Positions 36,410-45,395 of a stretch of 64,000 bases of DNA are shown in pieces. A program made the translations under genes and the position numbers. Numbering within the stretch: position 1 is the stretch's first letter; every line of letters begins with the position of its first letter. The stretch comes from JARKQH01 sp964631605 (GTDB lineage Bacteria; Verrucomicrobiota; Verrucomicrobiia; Limisphaerales; UBA8199): the NCBI GenBank assembly GCA_964631605.1, contig CAZVYG010000018.1:1-64000 (forward strand), in the 5' to 3' direction. The notes beneath the pieces are model-generated. The model saw only the letters and a list, made by a program, of their open reading frames with translations, was not told the DNA's origin and made no database searches.

Positions 36410-37273
36410 TCACGGAATAACCGGGCCGTGATATTCGTCGGTGCCGCGGAAGAAGCTGCGCAAGTAAAGCTGCCGGGGCACCCATTCAGCGTGGCCGTCA
36501 CAAAAAATGACGTTTGCCCCTTCACGACCGTGGTTATCGCCCTCATCCGGATAATCTTCGTTCTGGCGCTTGGGGTCCGCGGCGTTGCGGTCGTCGGCAT
36601 CGTAAATGATCCACAAGTCCGAGGGGCCGCCCCGCTGGTTGAAGAAATTGTATTGCGGGAAGGTCGAGTTATTGAGCCGGTAGGTGTAGCCGCCGACGAG
36701 GGTCTGGGTTTTGCGCTGGTTGGAGCCGAATCCTCCCCCCGAGCCGCGGGCGTTGGCAAAGCCGGCGATTTCGTAGCTGTGCCCCATCGTCCCGTTTTTG
36801 CCGGCGGCATTGTTCACCAACTGGGGTAGGTAGGTCGGATTCCCGTGCAAACGGTCCAGATAATTAATGCCCGTATCGTTGGGTCCGTATGGGCCCTCCC
36901 AGGAGGCCGCCACAGGTTGCGGGTTGGACGAAATCACGCTGTTGCGAGTCGCGGGACAAATGAAACTCTTCACGTTGGGCACGTATTGGGGAAAAAGCCA
37001 GTTCAGGTCGTCATCCGAATAATTGGCGGCCCCGCTCAAGGCGTTCCTGGAATCATCATCGGCATAGAGCTGGCTGCCTACACCCATTTGCTTGCCGTTG
37101 TTAAGACAGCTTATTCTTTGGGCGCGGACTTTGGCCCGGCTCAGAGCGGGCAACAACATGGCGGCCAGGATGGCTATGATCGCGATGACCACCAACAGCT
37201 CAATCAAGGTGAAGCCGTGAGAAAACCGGCGGCGGTGTCTGCGTTCCGAGATGCTCATGCTGCACAGGTCCAT
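36410..37273 (-). CDS. Prepilin-like (type II secretion pseudopilin-type) protein
   Basis: A 287-residue protein with a prepilin N-terminal cleavage/methylation motif: basic leader, then HG|FTLIELLVVIAIIAIL, a hydrophobic helix of about 22 residues, then a globular part. The C-terminus carries NVIFCDGHAEWVPR, the H-x9-DG-like element common in planctomycete and verrucomicrobial DUF1559-type pseudopilins. The start at 37273 was chosen for its AAGGTG ribosome-binding site. Such proteins are very numerous in PVC genomes and their function is unknown. The next gene upstream on the same strand ends 36 bases away. Confidence 0.9.
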   Translation of the reverse strand: MDLCSMSISERRHRRRFSHGFTLIELLVVIAIIAILAAMLLPALSRAKVRAQRISCLNNGKQMGVGSQLYADDDSRNALSGAANYSDDDLNWLFPQYVPNVKSFICPATRNSVISSNPQPVAASWEGPYGPNDTGINYLDRLHGNPTYLPQLVNNAAGKNGTMGHSYEIAGFANARGSGGGFGSNQRKTQTLVGGYTYRLNNSTFPQYNFFNQRGGPSDLWIIYDADDRNAADPKRQNEDYPDEGDNHGREGANVIFCDGHAEWVPRQLYLRSFFRGTDEYHGPVIP

Positions 37274-37309
37274 AACACACCTTGGGGCGTGGGGCAAATG
37301 GGGAGAGAT

Positions 37310-37789
37310 TCAATAAAGCCAGGGGATGAACTTCCGGGTGCGGCGCTGGTAGGCGGGGTATTCCTGGAACAGCTCACTGAGCCATTGTTCTTCCCGCCGG
37401 GCTTTTTGGTCCAGGAACACGGCAAGCGCAAGCGCGGCCGCCAGGGCCGGCCAGCTCTGGCGGATGAGCGCCCAACCGGCGGCGGCAGCCATGACGGAAG
37501 TATAAAGGGGATGCCGCATGAAAGCGTAAATTCCGGATTGAACGAGCCGGGTTCCTTGGTGAGGCCTGGGAAACGGGCTCAGGCTGCCCCTCAGACTCAG
37601 AGCCCCCCAGAGGCCGCAGAGGGCGGAACCGCCCAGGAGGGCAAAGCCGAGGCCGGCAAGAACCAGGGAATTCCATTGGTTGTGCCACCATGCCCCGCAA
37701 ACCAGCACCGCCCCCATCAGCCCGGTCTGGGCCAGTACCCAGATGACTCCGCGATGCAGAAGCTTTTCTGTTGTCCTGCCCCGTCCCAT
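37310..37789 (-). CDS. ICMT-like membrane methyltransferase
   Basis: A 159-residue integral membrane protein with four or five hydrophobic helices and the C-terminal SAM/substrate signature of the isoprenylcysteine carboxyl methyltransferase / phospholipid methyltransferase group: GIYAFMRHPLYTSVM, then ARREEQWLSELF and YPAYQRRTRKFIPWLY. Bacterial members often methylate small lipophilic compounds; the substrate is not deducible. It lies 11 bases downstream of the malic enzyme gene and is probably in the same operon. Confidence 0.85.
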   Translation of the reverse strand: MGRGRTTEKLLHRGVIWVLAQTGLMGAVLVCGAWWHNQWNSLVLAGLGFALLGGSALCGLWGALSLRGSLSPFPRPHQGTRLVQSGIYAFMRHPLYTSVMAAAAGWALIRQSWPALAAALALAVFLDQKARREEQWLSELFQEYPAYQRRTRKFIPWLY

Positions 37790-37800
37790 GCCCAGCCCAT

Positions 37801-39534
37801 TCAGGTTTCGTCGGCAGCCCTTCCTGGCGGGCGCGGCCGCGGCGCTTTCTCCCCCGGAACATCAGAGGCATAGTCGGGAAACCAGCAAAAGGCTTCGATT
37901 TCGGCTTGTAACTGCTCGTCGGAGAGGGCGCGCCCGATTCCCTCCTCGCGGGCGGTTTGAGCCACCTTGAACGCAATGCATTGGCTCACCTGCCGCAGCA
38001 TCCGGAGACTGGGATAAAGAGATTCGTCGTCGGGATTGTGGGTTACCGTAAAGTCGGCCAGGATTTGCGCGGCGGCCAGGAAGATGGAGTCGGTGATACG
38101 GCTGGCTTCGCTGATGAGCGCACCCAGGCCCACGCCGGGGAAGACAAACAGGTTGTTGCATTGCCCGATGACATGACGCCGGCCGTCAAAGGTGACCGGC
38201 TCGAACGGCGAACCCGTGGCGACCAAAGCCCGGCCGTCGGAATGCCGCAACGCTTCGGACGGCGTGCACTCGGCCTTGCTGGTCGGGTTGCTGAGTGGGA
38301 AGATCAGCGGCCGGACGCAGTGGTCCGCCATGGCGCGAATTACGGCGGGCGTGAAATCGCCGGGCTGACCGGTGGTGCCGATCAGGACGGTGGGACGAAC
38401 CGCTCGAACGATGTCTTCGAGCGCGGTTGGCGGCGGGTAGGGGAGGCCGACGGCCGCCAGGTCTTCTGCAGACAGGGCCACCTCTTGCTTGAATGCCTCG
38501 AGGGGGCCGCGTCCCTGATAAACGACCCCCTGGGAGTCCACATAGACCTGACAGCGGCGGGCTTCAGCCGGGCTTAAGCCTGCGGCTGTGAGAGCCCGTT
38601 CCAAAAGCCGGCCGATCCCCACACCGGCGGCGCCCGCTCCGGCCAGCAGGAACCTTTGTTGGCCAAGCGGCTGGCCCAAGCGGCGCAAACCGGCCAGGAT
38701 GCCACCCAGAGTGACCGCGGAAGTGCCTTGAATGTCGTCGTTGAAACTGGGAAGGCGGGCGGCGTATTTCTCGAGCAATCGAAAGGCGTTGGCTTTCTTG
38801 AAATCCTCCCACTGCACCAAGGCGCTGGGGAAGACGTGCTTCACCGCAAGAACGAATTCTTCGAGGAGATCGTCATAGGCCGCCCCGCGAAGCCGCCTGT
38901 CCCGGTAACCAATGTAATAGGGGTCCTCAAGCAGAGCGCTATTGTCGGTTCCCACGTCCAGGCTCATCGGCAGACAATGGGAGGGGTGAATGCCCGCGCC
39001 GGCCGAATAAAGGATAAGCTTGCCGACCGGAATGGCCATGCCGCCGGCGCCTTGGTCACCCAGCCCCAGGATTCTCTCGTTGTCGGTCACGACGATCAAA
39101 CGGATGTCACGTTGTCGGAAGTTGCGAAGCCGCTGGGCAATCTGGCCCCGGTCCTCCGGGCAGAGAAACAGTCCGCGGGGCCGGCGGAGAATGTGGCTGT
39201 ATTGCTGGCACGCCAGCCCAACGGTGGGTGTGTAAACGATGGGGGTGAGTCGCTCGAGGTTCTCAACCAACAAACGGTAGAACAGCGTTTCGTTGCGGTC
39301 CAACAGCGCCATCAGGCCGATGTATTGCTCGAGGGGCTCTTTTTTTGAGAAAATATGCTCCAATTCCATCGCCACCTGCTGCTCGATGGTGAGGACCGCC
39401 GGCGGCAGCAGGCCCTCAATCCCCAGGCGCTTGCGCTCCACGCGGGTAAAAGCGGCATCTTTGTTCAGGGCGGGATCGCGCAGCACCCGCTCCCCGGGCG
39501 ACCAGCGGCTTTCGGAAAAGTGTGCATTTGACAT
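37801..39534 (-). CDS. maeA: NAD-dependent malic enzyme
   Basis: A 577-residue malate dehydrogenase (oxaloacetate-decarboxylating) giving pyruvate, CO2 and NADH. The large MaeA/SfcA-type layout is clear: NKDAAFTRVERKRLG near the N-terminus, PIVYTPTVGLACQQYSH (with the catalytic Tyr), VTDNERILGLGDQGAGGM, metal-site Asp residues in PSFNDDIQGTSAVTLGG, the NAD-binding fold (FLLAGAGAAGVGIGRLL) and IFPLSNPTSKAECTP. The last 20 residues are a Pro/Arg-rich extension. Located between the sigma factor gene (upstream) and the methyltransferase gene. Confidence 0.95.
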   Translation of the reverse strand: MSNAHFSESRWSPGERVLRDPALNKDAAFTRVERKRLGIEGLLPPAVLTIEQQVAMELEHIFSKKEPLEQYIGLMALLDRNETLFYRLLVENLERLTPIVYTPTVGLACQQYSHILRRPRGLFLCPEDRGQIAQRLRNFRQRDIRLIVVTDNERILGLGDQGAGGMAIPVGKLILYSAGAGIHPSHCLPMSLDVGTDNSALLEDPYYIGYRDRRLRGAAYDDLLEEFVLAVKHVFPSALVQWEDFKKANAFRLLEKYAARLPSFNDDIQGTSAVTLGGILAGLRRLGQPLGQQRFLLAGAGAAGVGIGRLLERALTAAGLSPAEARRCQVYVDSQGVVYQGRGPLEAFKQEVALSAEDLAAVGLPYPPPTALEDIVRAVRPTVLIGTTGQPGDFTPAVIRAMADHCVRPLIFPLSNPTSKAECTPSEALRHSDGRALVATGSPFEPVTFDGRRHVIGQCNNLFVFPGVGLGALISEASRITDSIFLAAAQILADFTVTHNPDDESLYPSLRMLRQVSQCIAFKVAQTAREEGIGRALSDEQLQAEIEAFCWFPDYASDVPGEKAPRPRPPGRAADET

Positions 39535-39567
39535 AGGCTTGTTGGATTTCGGCGGGAACGGAGTGGT

Positions 39568-40185
39568 TTATTGGTGTCGTTTACGCAGGCGCCGGACTTC
39601 GGCCCGCAAGAGGGACTGAACGCGATGTTTGGCCACGTAAACCGCAGGCACGCTGATGCTCAGGTATTGGGCGACTTTGCGAGCCGGCCAGCCTTTGGCC
39701 GCACAGAGGTCGAATGCCTGGTAGTGCTCGGCTTTCACCCTGGCTTTGACACGATCCGTGGCAACCAACACGAGGTTATTCTCCCACTCGGTTTCCCAAA
39801 GCGCTTCGAGCTCGGCGCCAGCGGGGTCGGGGATTTGACTGATGTCCACGCCGGCATCTTCAGGAACTTCCTGCAGCGATTTGTGACGCCGCTGGAAATG
39901 ATCGGCGAGCCGCCAGCGAGTCACGTTGCGCAGCCATCCCCGGAACGAGCCGTTTTCCCGGCCCGGCTTGAACTTATGAATGTTCCGCGCAACAACAATC
40001 ATCGTCTCCTGGACGATGTCCTGGGCCTCTTCCGCAGACAATCCGGCTTTCAATGCAGTCCAATAAATCAAACGCCAGTAAATATCAAAAAACTCCTGCC
40101 AACTTTGCTGGTCCTGCCAATCCTTCAGACGCGCCAGCAGGCTGTGTCGCGTGGGCGCCAGATCGTCCACCGGTGCTCGCATCAT
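39568..40185 (-). CDS. ECF-type sigma-70 family sigma factor
   Basis: A 205-residue alternative sigma factor. Region 2 spans about residues 30-100 (FFDIYWRLIYWTALKAGLS, DIVQETMIVVARNI, FRGWLRNVTRWRLADHF). Region 4 spans about 150-200 with its helix-turn-helix (ARKVAQYLSISVPAVYVAKHRV). The sequence is of the ECF type common in Verrucomicrobia and Planctomycetes. No anti-sigma factor gene is adjacent; the gene downstream on the same strand is malic enzyme. The 196 bases shared with the divergent DUF1080 gene may hold its promoter. Confidence 0.92.
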   Translation of the reverse strand: MMRAPVDDLAPTRHSLLARLKDWQDQQSWQEFFDIYWRLIYWTALKAGLSAEEAQDIVQETMIVVARNIHKFKPGRENGSFRGWLRNVTRWRLADHFQRRHKSLQEVPEDAGVDISQIPDPAGAELEALWETEWENNLVLVATDRVKARVKAEHYQAFDLCAAKGWPARKVAQYLSISVPAVYVAKHRVQSLLRAEVRRLRKRHQ

Positions 40186-40381
40186 GTTGTCAGTATGGCA
40201 GAAATGACTCCGAAACGCGATGCCATTTTTTTAGGTGATGTCCCTTCCCGCCGGCGACTGCCCGGCGTGCGTCTGCTGTCCCGCTTTGGTCAGTCCCGGC
40301 CCGAGTTGATCCGTCTTTTCCGTTGCGCCTACTCCCCGATTGCGCTTGCCATCGAGTCGCCCCTCAAGCATAAGAAGTGCC

Positions 40382-41392
40382 ATGCTAAAACGCAGTTTGC
40401 TCTTGTCTTGTCTTGTGGTCCGCACGGCCATGCTTGCTTTAACCAACTCGTTCGCCGCGGAGAATCCTTTTGTCGGGGCCTGGGCACTGACGATTCCCGG
40501 CGGCCATGCGGGGTGGCTGGGGGTGAGCGAGAAATCCGGGGGCCTTCAAGCCAGCATGCTCTGGGGCTGGGGCAGCGTCGAGCCGGTCTTCTCCGCCAAA
40601 ATCGCCGAAGGCCAACTGGTGCTGGAGCGCAAACACAACCTCGAGTTCAAGGAGGGTGGCAAGACCATCAAAACCAATTTGATTGAGACCATCACCGCCA
40701 AGGTGTCCGGTGACCGCATTGAACTGATCAGCCGCAAGCCGCGGCTGCGCGGTGGAGGGGAGGATGTGGCTGAGTTCAGCGGTCGGCGCCAGCCTCCGCT
40801 GCCCCCGGCACCCGACCTGAGCAAGGTGCAGTTTGGCCCGCCCGTCCGGCTTTTCAATGGCCGGGACCTCACCGGCTGGCGTCTGACCGACCCCGGCGCG
40901 GTGAACGGGTGGCGCGCGGTTGACGGAGTGCTGGTCAACGACCCCGTCCAGGAAGATGGCAAACCGCATAAGAATTACGGCAACCTCCGGACCGAAAAGG
41001 AATTTGAGGATTTCAACCTTCAGGTCGAGGTGCGCCTGCCCGAGAAAGGCAACAGTGGCATTTACCTGCGAGGGATCTATGAAATCCAGGTGGCCGAGGG
41101 TTTCGGCAAGCCCCCTTCCGCCCATGGCATGGGCGCCATTTATAGTCGCGTTGCTCCGACCGCCAACCCGTCCAAGGCGCCCGGCGAGTGGCAAACCCTC
41201 GACATCACCCTCGTTGACCGGCACGTGACTGTTCTGTTGAACGGTCAGAAGATTCTGGACAACGTGGCGTTGGAAGGTTGCACCGGCGGCGCCCTGTGGT
41301 CGGATGTGACCTGGCCCGGCCCTCTCTATCTTCAGGGCGACCACACCCGGGTGGAATACCGGAATATGGTGCTACGCCCGAGGGTTCGATAA
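40382..41392 (+). CDS. Exported DUF1080 (3-keto-disaccharide hydrolase-type) protein
   Basis: A 336-residue exported protein. The start at 40382 gives a signal peptide (MLKRSLLLSCLVVRTAMLALTNSFAAE). An N-terminal beta-barrel-like domain (about 30-145; GAWALTIPGGHAGWLGV) precedes the DUF1080 lectin-like sandwich (about 160-335): FNGRDLTGWRL, WRAVDGVLVNDP, FNLQVEVRLPEKGNSGIYLRG, YEIQVAEGFG and HTRVEYRNMVLRP. DUF1080 proteins include 3-keto-disaccharide hydrolases acting with Gfo/Idh/MocA oxidoreductases in PVC bacteria, but this one may only bind glycans. Transcribed away from the sigma factor gene. Confidence 0.88.
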   Translation: MLKRSLLLSCLVVRTAMLALTNSFAAENPFVGAWALTIPGGHAGWLGVSEKSGGLQASMLWGWGSVEPVFSAKIAEGQLVLERKHNLEFKEGGKTIKTNLIETITAKVSGDRIELISRKPRLRGGGEDVAEFSGRRQPPLPPAPDLSKVQFGPPVRLFNGRDLTGWRLTDPGAVNGWRAVDGVLVNDPVQEDGKPHKNYGNLRTEKEFEDFNLQVEVRLPEKGNSGIYLRGIYEIQVAEGFGKPPSAHGMGAIYSRVAPTANPSKAPGEWQTLDITLVDRHVTVLLNGQKILDNVALEGCTGGALWSDVTWPGPLYLQGDHTRVEYRNMVLRPRVR

Positions 41393-41435
41393 TTCGAGCC
41401 TCAGTCGCGAGGGAGTTGAAGCGCCTGCGCGGCGC

Positions 41436-41918
41436 TCAGGAAATCTCGAAGCCGGCGTCGTAGGCGCGCGCCTTGGGGCGCGTCGGTTGTCCGAACCTGT
41501 GGTGCAAGGCAATTGCAGCCAGCACCAGCAACAAGCACATCGTCAAGAGCAGCAGAAAACACAGATAAAGCACCGCCGAACTGCGGAACAACAGGGACTT
41601 GGATTGCGGCGGGTCGGCTGCAAGGCCGGCAGCCGGGGTTGGGCTCGAATCGGAGTCCTTGGTCCCCACCACCGCCGTGCCGTTTTTGGGCTCAGCCTGA
41701 TCCCGCGCCACGGCTGCTTTTCGCTCAAGAACTGGCGCACTCCCGACCGCATTAGCCGCCTGCGCCGGGCTGTAGCCGTGCGTGCGGTAGTCGTAATTCC
41801 GGCCAAGGCCTGGCAGGGCCGGCAACAAGACCAGCGCCAGAAGCGTCACAATCCCTACGACCCAAAACATCTCCAGCAGCGTGAAGGCTGACGGCTTAAG
41901 GTTTCGGGCCCGGCTCAT
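41436..41918 (-). CDS. Prepilin-like protein with extra C-terminal TM helix
   Basis: A 160-residue protein. It starts with a prepilin-like leader and motif (NLKPSAFTLLEMFWVVGIV) and helix to about residue 35. A Ser/Ala/Pro-rich linker of about 70 residues follows (EPKNGTAVVGTKDSDSSP). A second strongly hydrophobic helix lies at about 113-140 (LYLCFLLLLTMCLLLVLAAI), then a basic tail. Pseudopilins normally have no second helix, so this is not a standard pilin. It lies 44 bases from the convergent DUF1080 gene and is divergent from pabB. Confidence 0.75.
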   Translation of the reverse strand: MSRARNLKPSAFTLLEMFWVVGIVTLLALVLLPALPGLGRNYDYRTHGYSPAQAANAVGSAPVLERKAAVARDQAEPKNGTAVVGTKDSDSSPTPAAGLAADPPQSKSLLFRSSAVLYLCFLLLLTMCLLLVLAAIALHHRFGQPTRPKARAYDAGFEIS

Positions 41919-42089
41919 AAAAATGGTTCAATACATCCTAAGCAGGAGGGATGCCAAAGGCATTTTTCTAGGAAAACAATGAGAAAAGCCTCCAGAAAGG
42001 TGTGACCCTCACGCAACTCGCGCCATTTTCACGCATCCAATCCCGCTTGAACTGGCATGGGTTTACCCCAACTCTGTGCCCCCTGAAAC

Positions 42090-43565
42090 ATGGTCCCGCT
42101 CATTACTGAAATCGCCACCACCGCAACGCCGGAGTCGCTGGCCCGGCAGTTTCGGTTCGAGCCGGGGCTGATCCTGTTGCGGAGCGCCCTGCTGAGACCG
42201 GCCGATGCGCGGTACTCGCTGGTCGCCGCCCGGCCGTTTCTCAACTTTCGTTCGTGGGCCTCGCGGTGCGAAATCTGGGACAAGAACGGCTTGCAGGTGC
42301 AGTGGGGCGATCCGTGGTGCGTGCTGCAAAGCTTGATGGCGCGGTTCGAAATGCCGGATGAAACGGACTTGCCGCTGCCGTTGGGCGGCTGTTTCGGGTT
42401 TTGGGGATACGACCTGAAGAATTTCGTCGAGCCCAAGCTCGCCCGCCGGGCTGAAAACGACCTGCAACTGCCCGATTGCCACACCGGGTTCTATGATAGC
42501 CTGGTGGTTTTCGACTATTTCGAGGGAAAGACCCGGATCATCTCGACGGGAACCAAGGCCGACGGTTCCCGCAGCGCGGAAGTCGCCAGGCAGCAAGTGG
42601 ACTTTTGGGCAAACCGCCTCGCCATGAGCGAGGTCAATCGGTCCGCTTCAGACGACGATTCCCTCCCTGGCGCAAGGGGCGAAAGGTGCGCGACGCTCGA
42701 GGTCCGGTCGAACCTGGCGCGTGAGGATTACATCGCCCGGGTCAAGCGCGCACAGGCTTATATCCGCGCGGGCGATATCTACCAGGTGAATTTGTCCCAT
42801 CGCCTCGCTCTGGACCCCGCGCCAGCGGCTTGGGAACTCTATCAAAGGCTCGTGGCGACGTCGCCCGCCCCGTTTGCCGCCTGCTGCGACTTCGGGGATT
42901 TCCAAATCGTCTCCTCTTCGCCCGAGTTGTTTCTGCGGTTCAACGGGTCCGAGGTCATCACGCGTCCCATCAAAGGCACCCGCCCACGGTCAGCCGACCG
43001 TGCCAGGGACGAACAACTCCGGCTCGAACTGGAGTCCAGTCCCAAGGAACGCGCCGAGTTAATCATGATCACCGACCTGCTGCGGAACGACCTGGGCCGG
43101 TTCTGCGAGTTTGGCTCGGTGTCCGTCCCCGACCTTGCCCGGCTCGAAACCTTTCCGCAGGTCCAACACCTCGTTTCCACGGTTCGGGGCCGGCTCCGGC
43201 CCGACATCTCCCACGCCGCCGCCCTGGCCTCCGCCTTTCCAGGCGGCAGCATCACGGGCGCTCCCAAGTTCCGTGCGATGGAGATCATTGATGAGCTGGA
43301 GCCGGTCACTCGCGGACCCTACACCGGCGCCCTGGGTTACCTCGGGTTCAACCGCCAGAGCCAGCTCAGCATCATCATTCGCGCGGCAATATGCCGGCAA
43401 AACAGGGCTTGGTTCCACGTCGGCGCCGGCATCGTCGCCGATTCCTGCCCCGAGGCGGAATACGACGAGACACTGGCCAAAGCTGAGGGTTTTCTCGCGG
43501 CCCAAACCCTCCCCGAGTCTCGTCCACGGTCCTCGACCGGCGCTGGCACCGGGTTTTGTTCTTGA
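42090..43565 (+). CDS. pabB: Aminodeoxychorismate synthase component I (PabB)
   Basis: A 491-residue chorismate-binding enzyme for p-aminobenzoate/folate biosynthesis, cytoplasmic. The N-terminal anthranilate-synthase-I-like domain (about 10-190) precedes the chorismate-binding domain, with Lys295 in the diagnostic RPIKGTRPR (TrpE has PIAGT). Other signatures are GDIYQVNLSHR, KERAELIMITDLLRNDLG, SAFPGGSITGAPK, and YTGALGYLG. PIKGT points to PabB over TrpE. The C-terminal 20 residues (TLPESRPRSSTGAG) extend beyond the fold. No glutamine amidotransferase (PabA) or lyase (PabC) is adjacent. Confidence 0.93.
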   Translation: MVPLITEIATTATPESLARQFRFEPGLILLRSALLRPADARYSLVAARPFLNFRSWASRCEIWDKNGLQVQWGDPWCVLQSLMARFEMPDETDLPLPLGGCFGFWGYDLKNFVEPKLARRAENDLQLPDCHTGFYDSLVVFDYFEGKTRIISTGTKADGSRSAEVARQQVDFWANRLAMSEVNRSASDDDSLPGARGERCATLEVRSNLAREDYIARVKRAQAYIRAGDIYQVNLSHRLALDPAPAAWELYQRLVATSPAPFAACCDFGDFQIVSSSPELFLRFNGSEVITRPIKGTRPRSADRARDEQLRLELESSPKERAELIMITDLLRNDLGRFCEFGSVSVPDLARLETFPQVQHLVSTVRGRLRPDISHAAALASAFPGGSITGAPKFRAMEIIDELEPVTRGPYTGALGYLGFNRQSQLSIIIRAAICRQNRAWFHVGAGIVADSCPEAEYDETLAKAEGFLAAQTLPESRPRSSTGAGTGFCS

Positions 43566-43625
43566 GGAGCGAATTCCGCCTTGCTTCCGTCGCAACTGCA
43601 GGCAGGCTGGCCGGCAACAACTTAT

Positions 43626-45197
43626 ATGCGAAAACCTGCGTCACCTTTACTCCACGGCTCGCTCCCGCTTACGCGGTTTTTAAGCCTTGCGGCGGTCTTC
43701 TGCTTCGCGCTCGCAGGCGCTTCGACAGCTCCGGCCGCGCCGGCCACGCCGCCGGCCAAACCGAATGTGTTGTTCATTTGTGTGGATGACCTCAAACCGC
43801 TGCTCGGCTGTTACGGGGATCCGGTGGCCAAAACGCCGAATGTGGACCGCCTGGCCGCGCGCGCCGTGCGTTTCAAGGCCGCCTACTGCAACCAGGCGGT
43901 TTGCGCCCCCTCGCGCAACGCGCTGATGACCGGTCTGCGCCCCACCACCCTCGGGGTTTATGACCTCCCCACCTTTTTCCGCAAAGCTGCTCCGGACGCC
44001 GTGACGGTGGCGCAGTATTTCAAACAAAACGGCTGGCGCACCGAAGCCTTGGGCAAAATCTTCCACGTCGGCCATGGCAACACGGAGGATCCCGCCTCAT
44101 GGAGCGTCCCGCATTGGGGGCCCAAGGTCCAAAACCAGTATGCCTTGGAACAGAACCGTCCGCCCTCGGCGGCAGTTGACGCCGCAACGGCTGACCCCGC
44201 GCAGGTCCCGCGGGGCGCAGCCACCGAATGCGCCGACGTCCCCGACACCACTTACGCGGACGGGTTGATTGCGGAGGAAGCCATCCGCCGATTGCGGGCA
44301 GCCAGCGAGAATCGCGGCCAGCCTTTCTTTCTCGCCGTCGGGTTCCTTAAACCGCACCTGCCGTTTGTCGCCCCGAAGAAATACTGGGACCTCTATTCGC
44401 GGGATTCGTTCCAACCGCACCCGAGGCAAACGCCGCCCGATGGCGCGCCGAGTTTTGCGCCAACCACCTGGGGCGAACTGCGCAATTACAGCGACATCCC
44501 CCGGCTGGGCCCGCTGAGCCCGGATCAACAACGCCAGCTCATCCACGGCTACTACGCCGCAACCAGCTACATGGACGCCCAGTTGGGCCGGGTGCTTCAG
44601 GAACTCCAGCGCCTCGGCCTGGACGACAACACCATTATCCTGTTCTGGGGCGACCACGGCTGGCACCTGGGCGACCACGGCATGTGGTGCAAACATACCA
44701 ATTACGAAGAAGCAACCCGCATCCCTCTGTTGATCGCCGCTCCTGCCATTCCGGGAGGAAAGGTGTGCGGCGCGCTGGTTGAGAGCGTGGATGTCTATCC
44801 GACGCTGTGCGAACTGGCCGGTCTGCCGGTGCCGAAAGGCCTGGATGGCATGAGCTTCCTGGCCGCCTTGAAGAATCCCGCCTCGGCCAGGACCAAGGAC
44901 GCTGTCTTCCATGTCTATCCGCGTTCGCCGCAAGGCATGGGCCCCCTGCTGGGACGCGCCGTGCGCACCGCGCGCTATCGCCTCGTCGAGTGGAAACGCG
45001 CAGGCGCCGCGCCCGACACGGCCATCCTTGAGCTCTACGACTATGAAGCCGACCCCGGCGAAACCCGGAATCTGGCCGCGTCACAGCCAGAGGTCGTGGC
45101 CCAACTCCGCGGCATCCTCGCGAAACAGCCCGAGGCCAAACCCCAGTTGACCACACCTGCCGCCGCCCCCAAAAAGAAGAAGGCCAGGAAAGTCTGA
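43626..45197 (+). CDS. Exported sulfatase (arylsulfatase / iduronate-2-sulfatase type)
   Basis: A 523-residue sulfatase with a signal peptide (about 1-37). It has the metal site PNVLFICVDDLKPLLGCYGD and the formylglycine motif CAPSRNALMTG, in which Cys93 is the residue to be converted. Histidine/lysine sites follow (GKIFHVGHG, VGFLKPHLPFVAPKKYW, WGDHGWHLGDHGMWCKHTNYEEATRIP). The C-terminal domain resembles iduronate-2-sulfatase. Substrate probably a sulfated glycan. It needs a formylglycine-generating enzyme; the SUMF1-fold protein at 51442 is not a convincing candidate because its active-site Cys pair is incomplete. The last 15 residues are Lys-rich. Confidence 0.93.
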   Translation: MRKPASPLLHGSLPLTRFLSLAAVFCFALAGASTAPAAPATPPAKPNVLFICVDDLKPLLGCYGDPVAKTPNVDRLAARAVRFKAAYCNQAVCAPSRNALMTGLRPTTLGVYDLPTFFRKAAPDAVTVAQYFKQNGWRTEALGKIFHVGHGNTEDPASWSVPHWGPKVQNQYALEQNRPPSAAVDAATADPAQVPRGAATECADVPDTTYADGLIAEEAIRRLRAASENRGQPFFLAVGFLKPHLPFVAPKKYWDLYSRDSFQPHPRQTPPDGAPSFAPTTWGELRNYSDIPRLGPLSPDQQRQLIHGYYAATSYMDAQLGRVLQELQRLGLDDNTIILFWGDHGWHLGDHGMWCKHTNYEEATRIPLLIAAPAIPGGKVCGALVESVDVYPTLCELAGLPVPKGLDGMSFLAALKNPASARTKDAVFHVYPRSPQGMGPLLGRAVRTARYRLVEWKRAGAAPDTAILELYDYEADPGETRNLAASQPEVVAQLRGILAKQPEAKPQLTTPAAAPKKKKARKV

Positions 45198-45395
45198 CTC
45201 CCGTCCGGAAGCGGCAGAGGCCAGCCCCAAGGCCGGCACCCGCATCTTCCGTGCTCCGATTAAACAGCGACACCCGCCCGGTAGCGCACCTGCAGGCCGC
45301 CTGTCCTCACCCCGGGCTCGGCGATGTGAAAAACCCGGCCCGGCGCGTAGGTGGTTGCACGCCGACCCCGATGTTTGTGTTGCGGGTATGAATGC

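Noticed and set aside
36373..36810. N-terminal extension of the small membrane protein at 36052
   Set aside because: The extra sequence is Thr/Pro/Ser-rich and antiparallel in content to no family; it runs through the pseudopilin gene in another frame.
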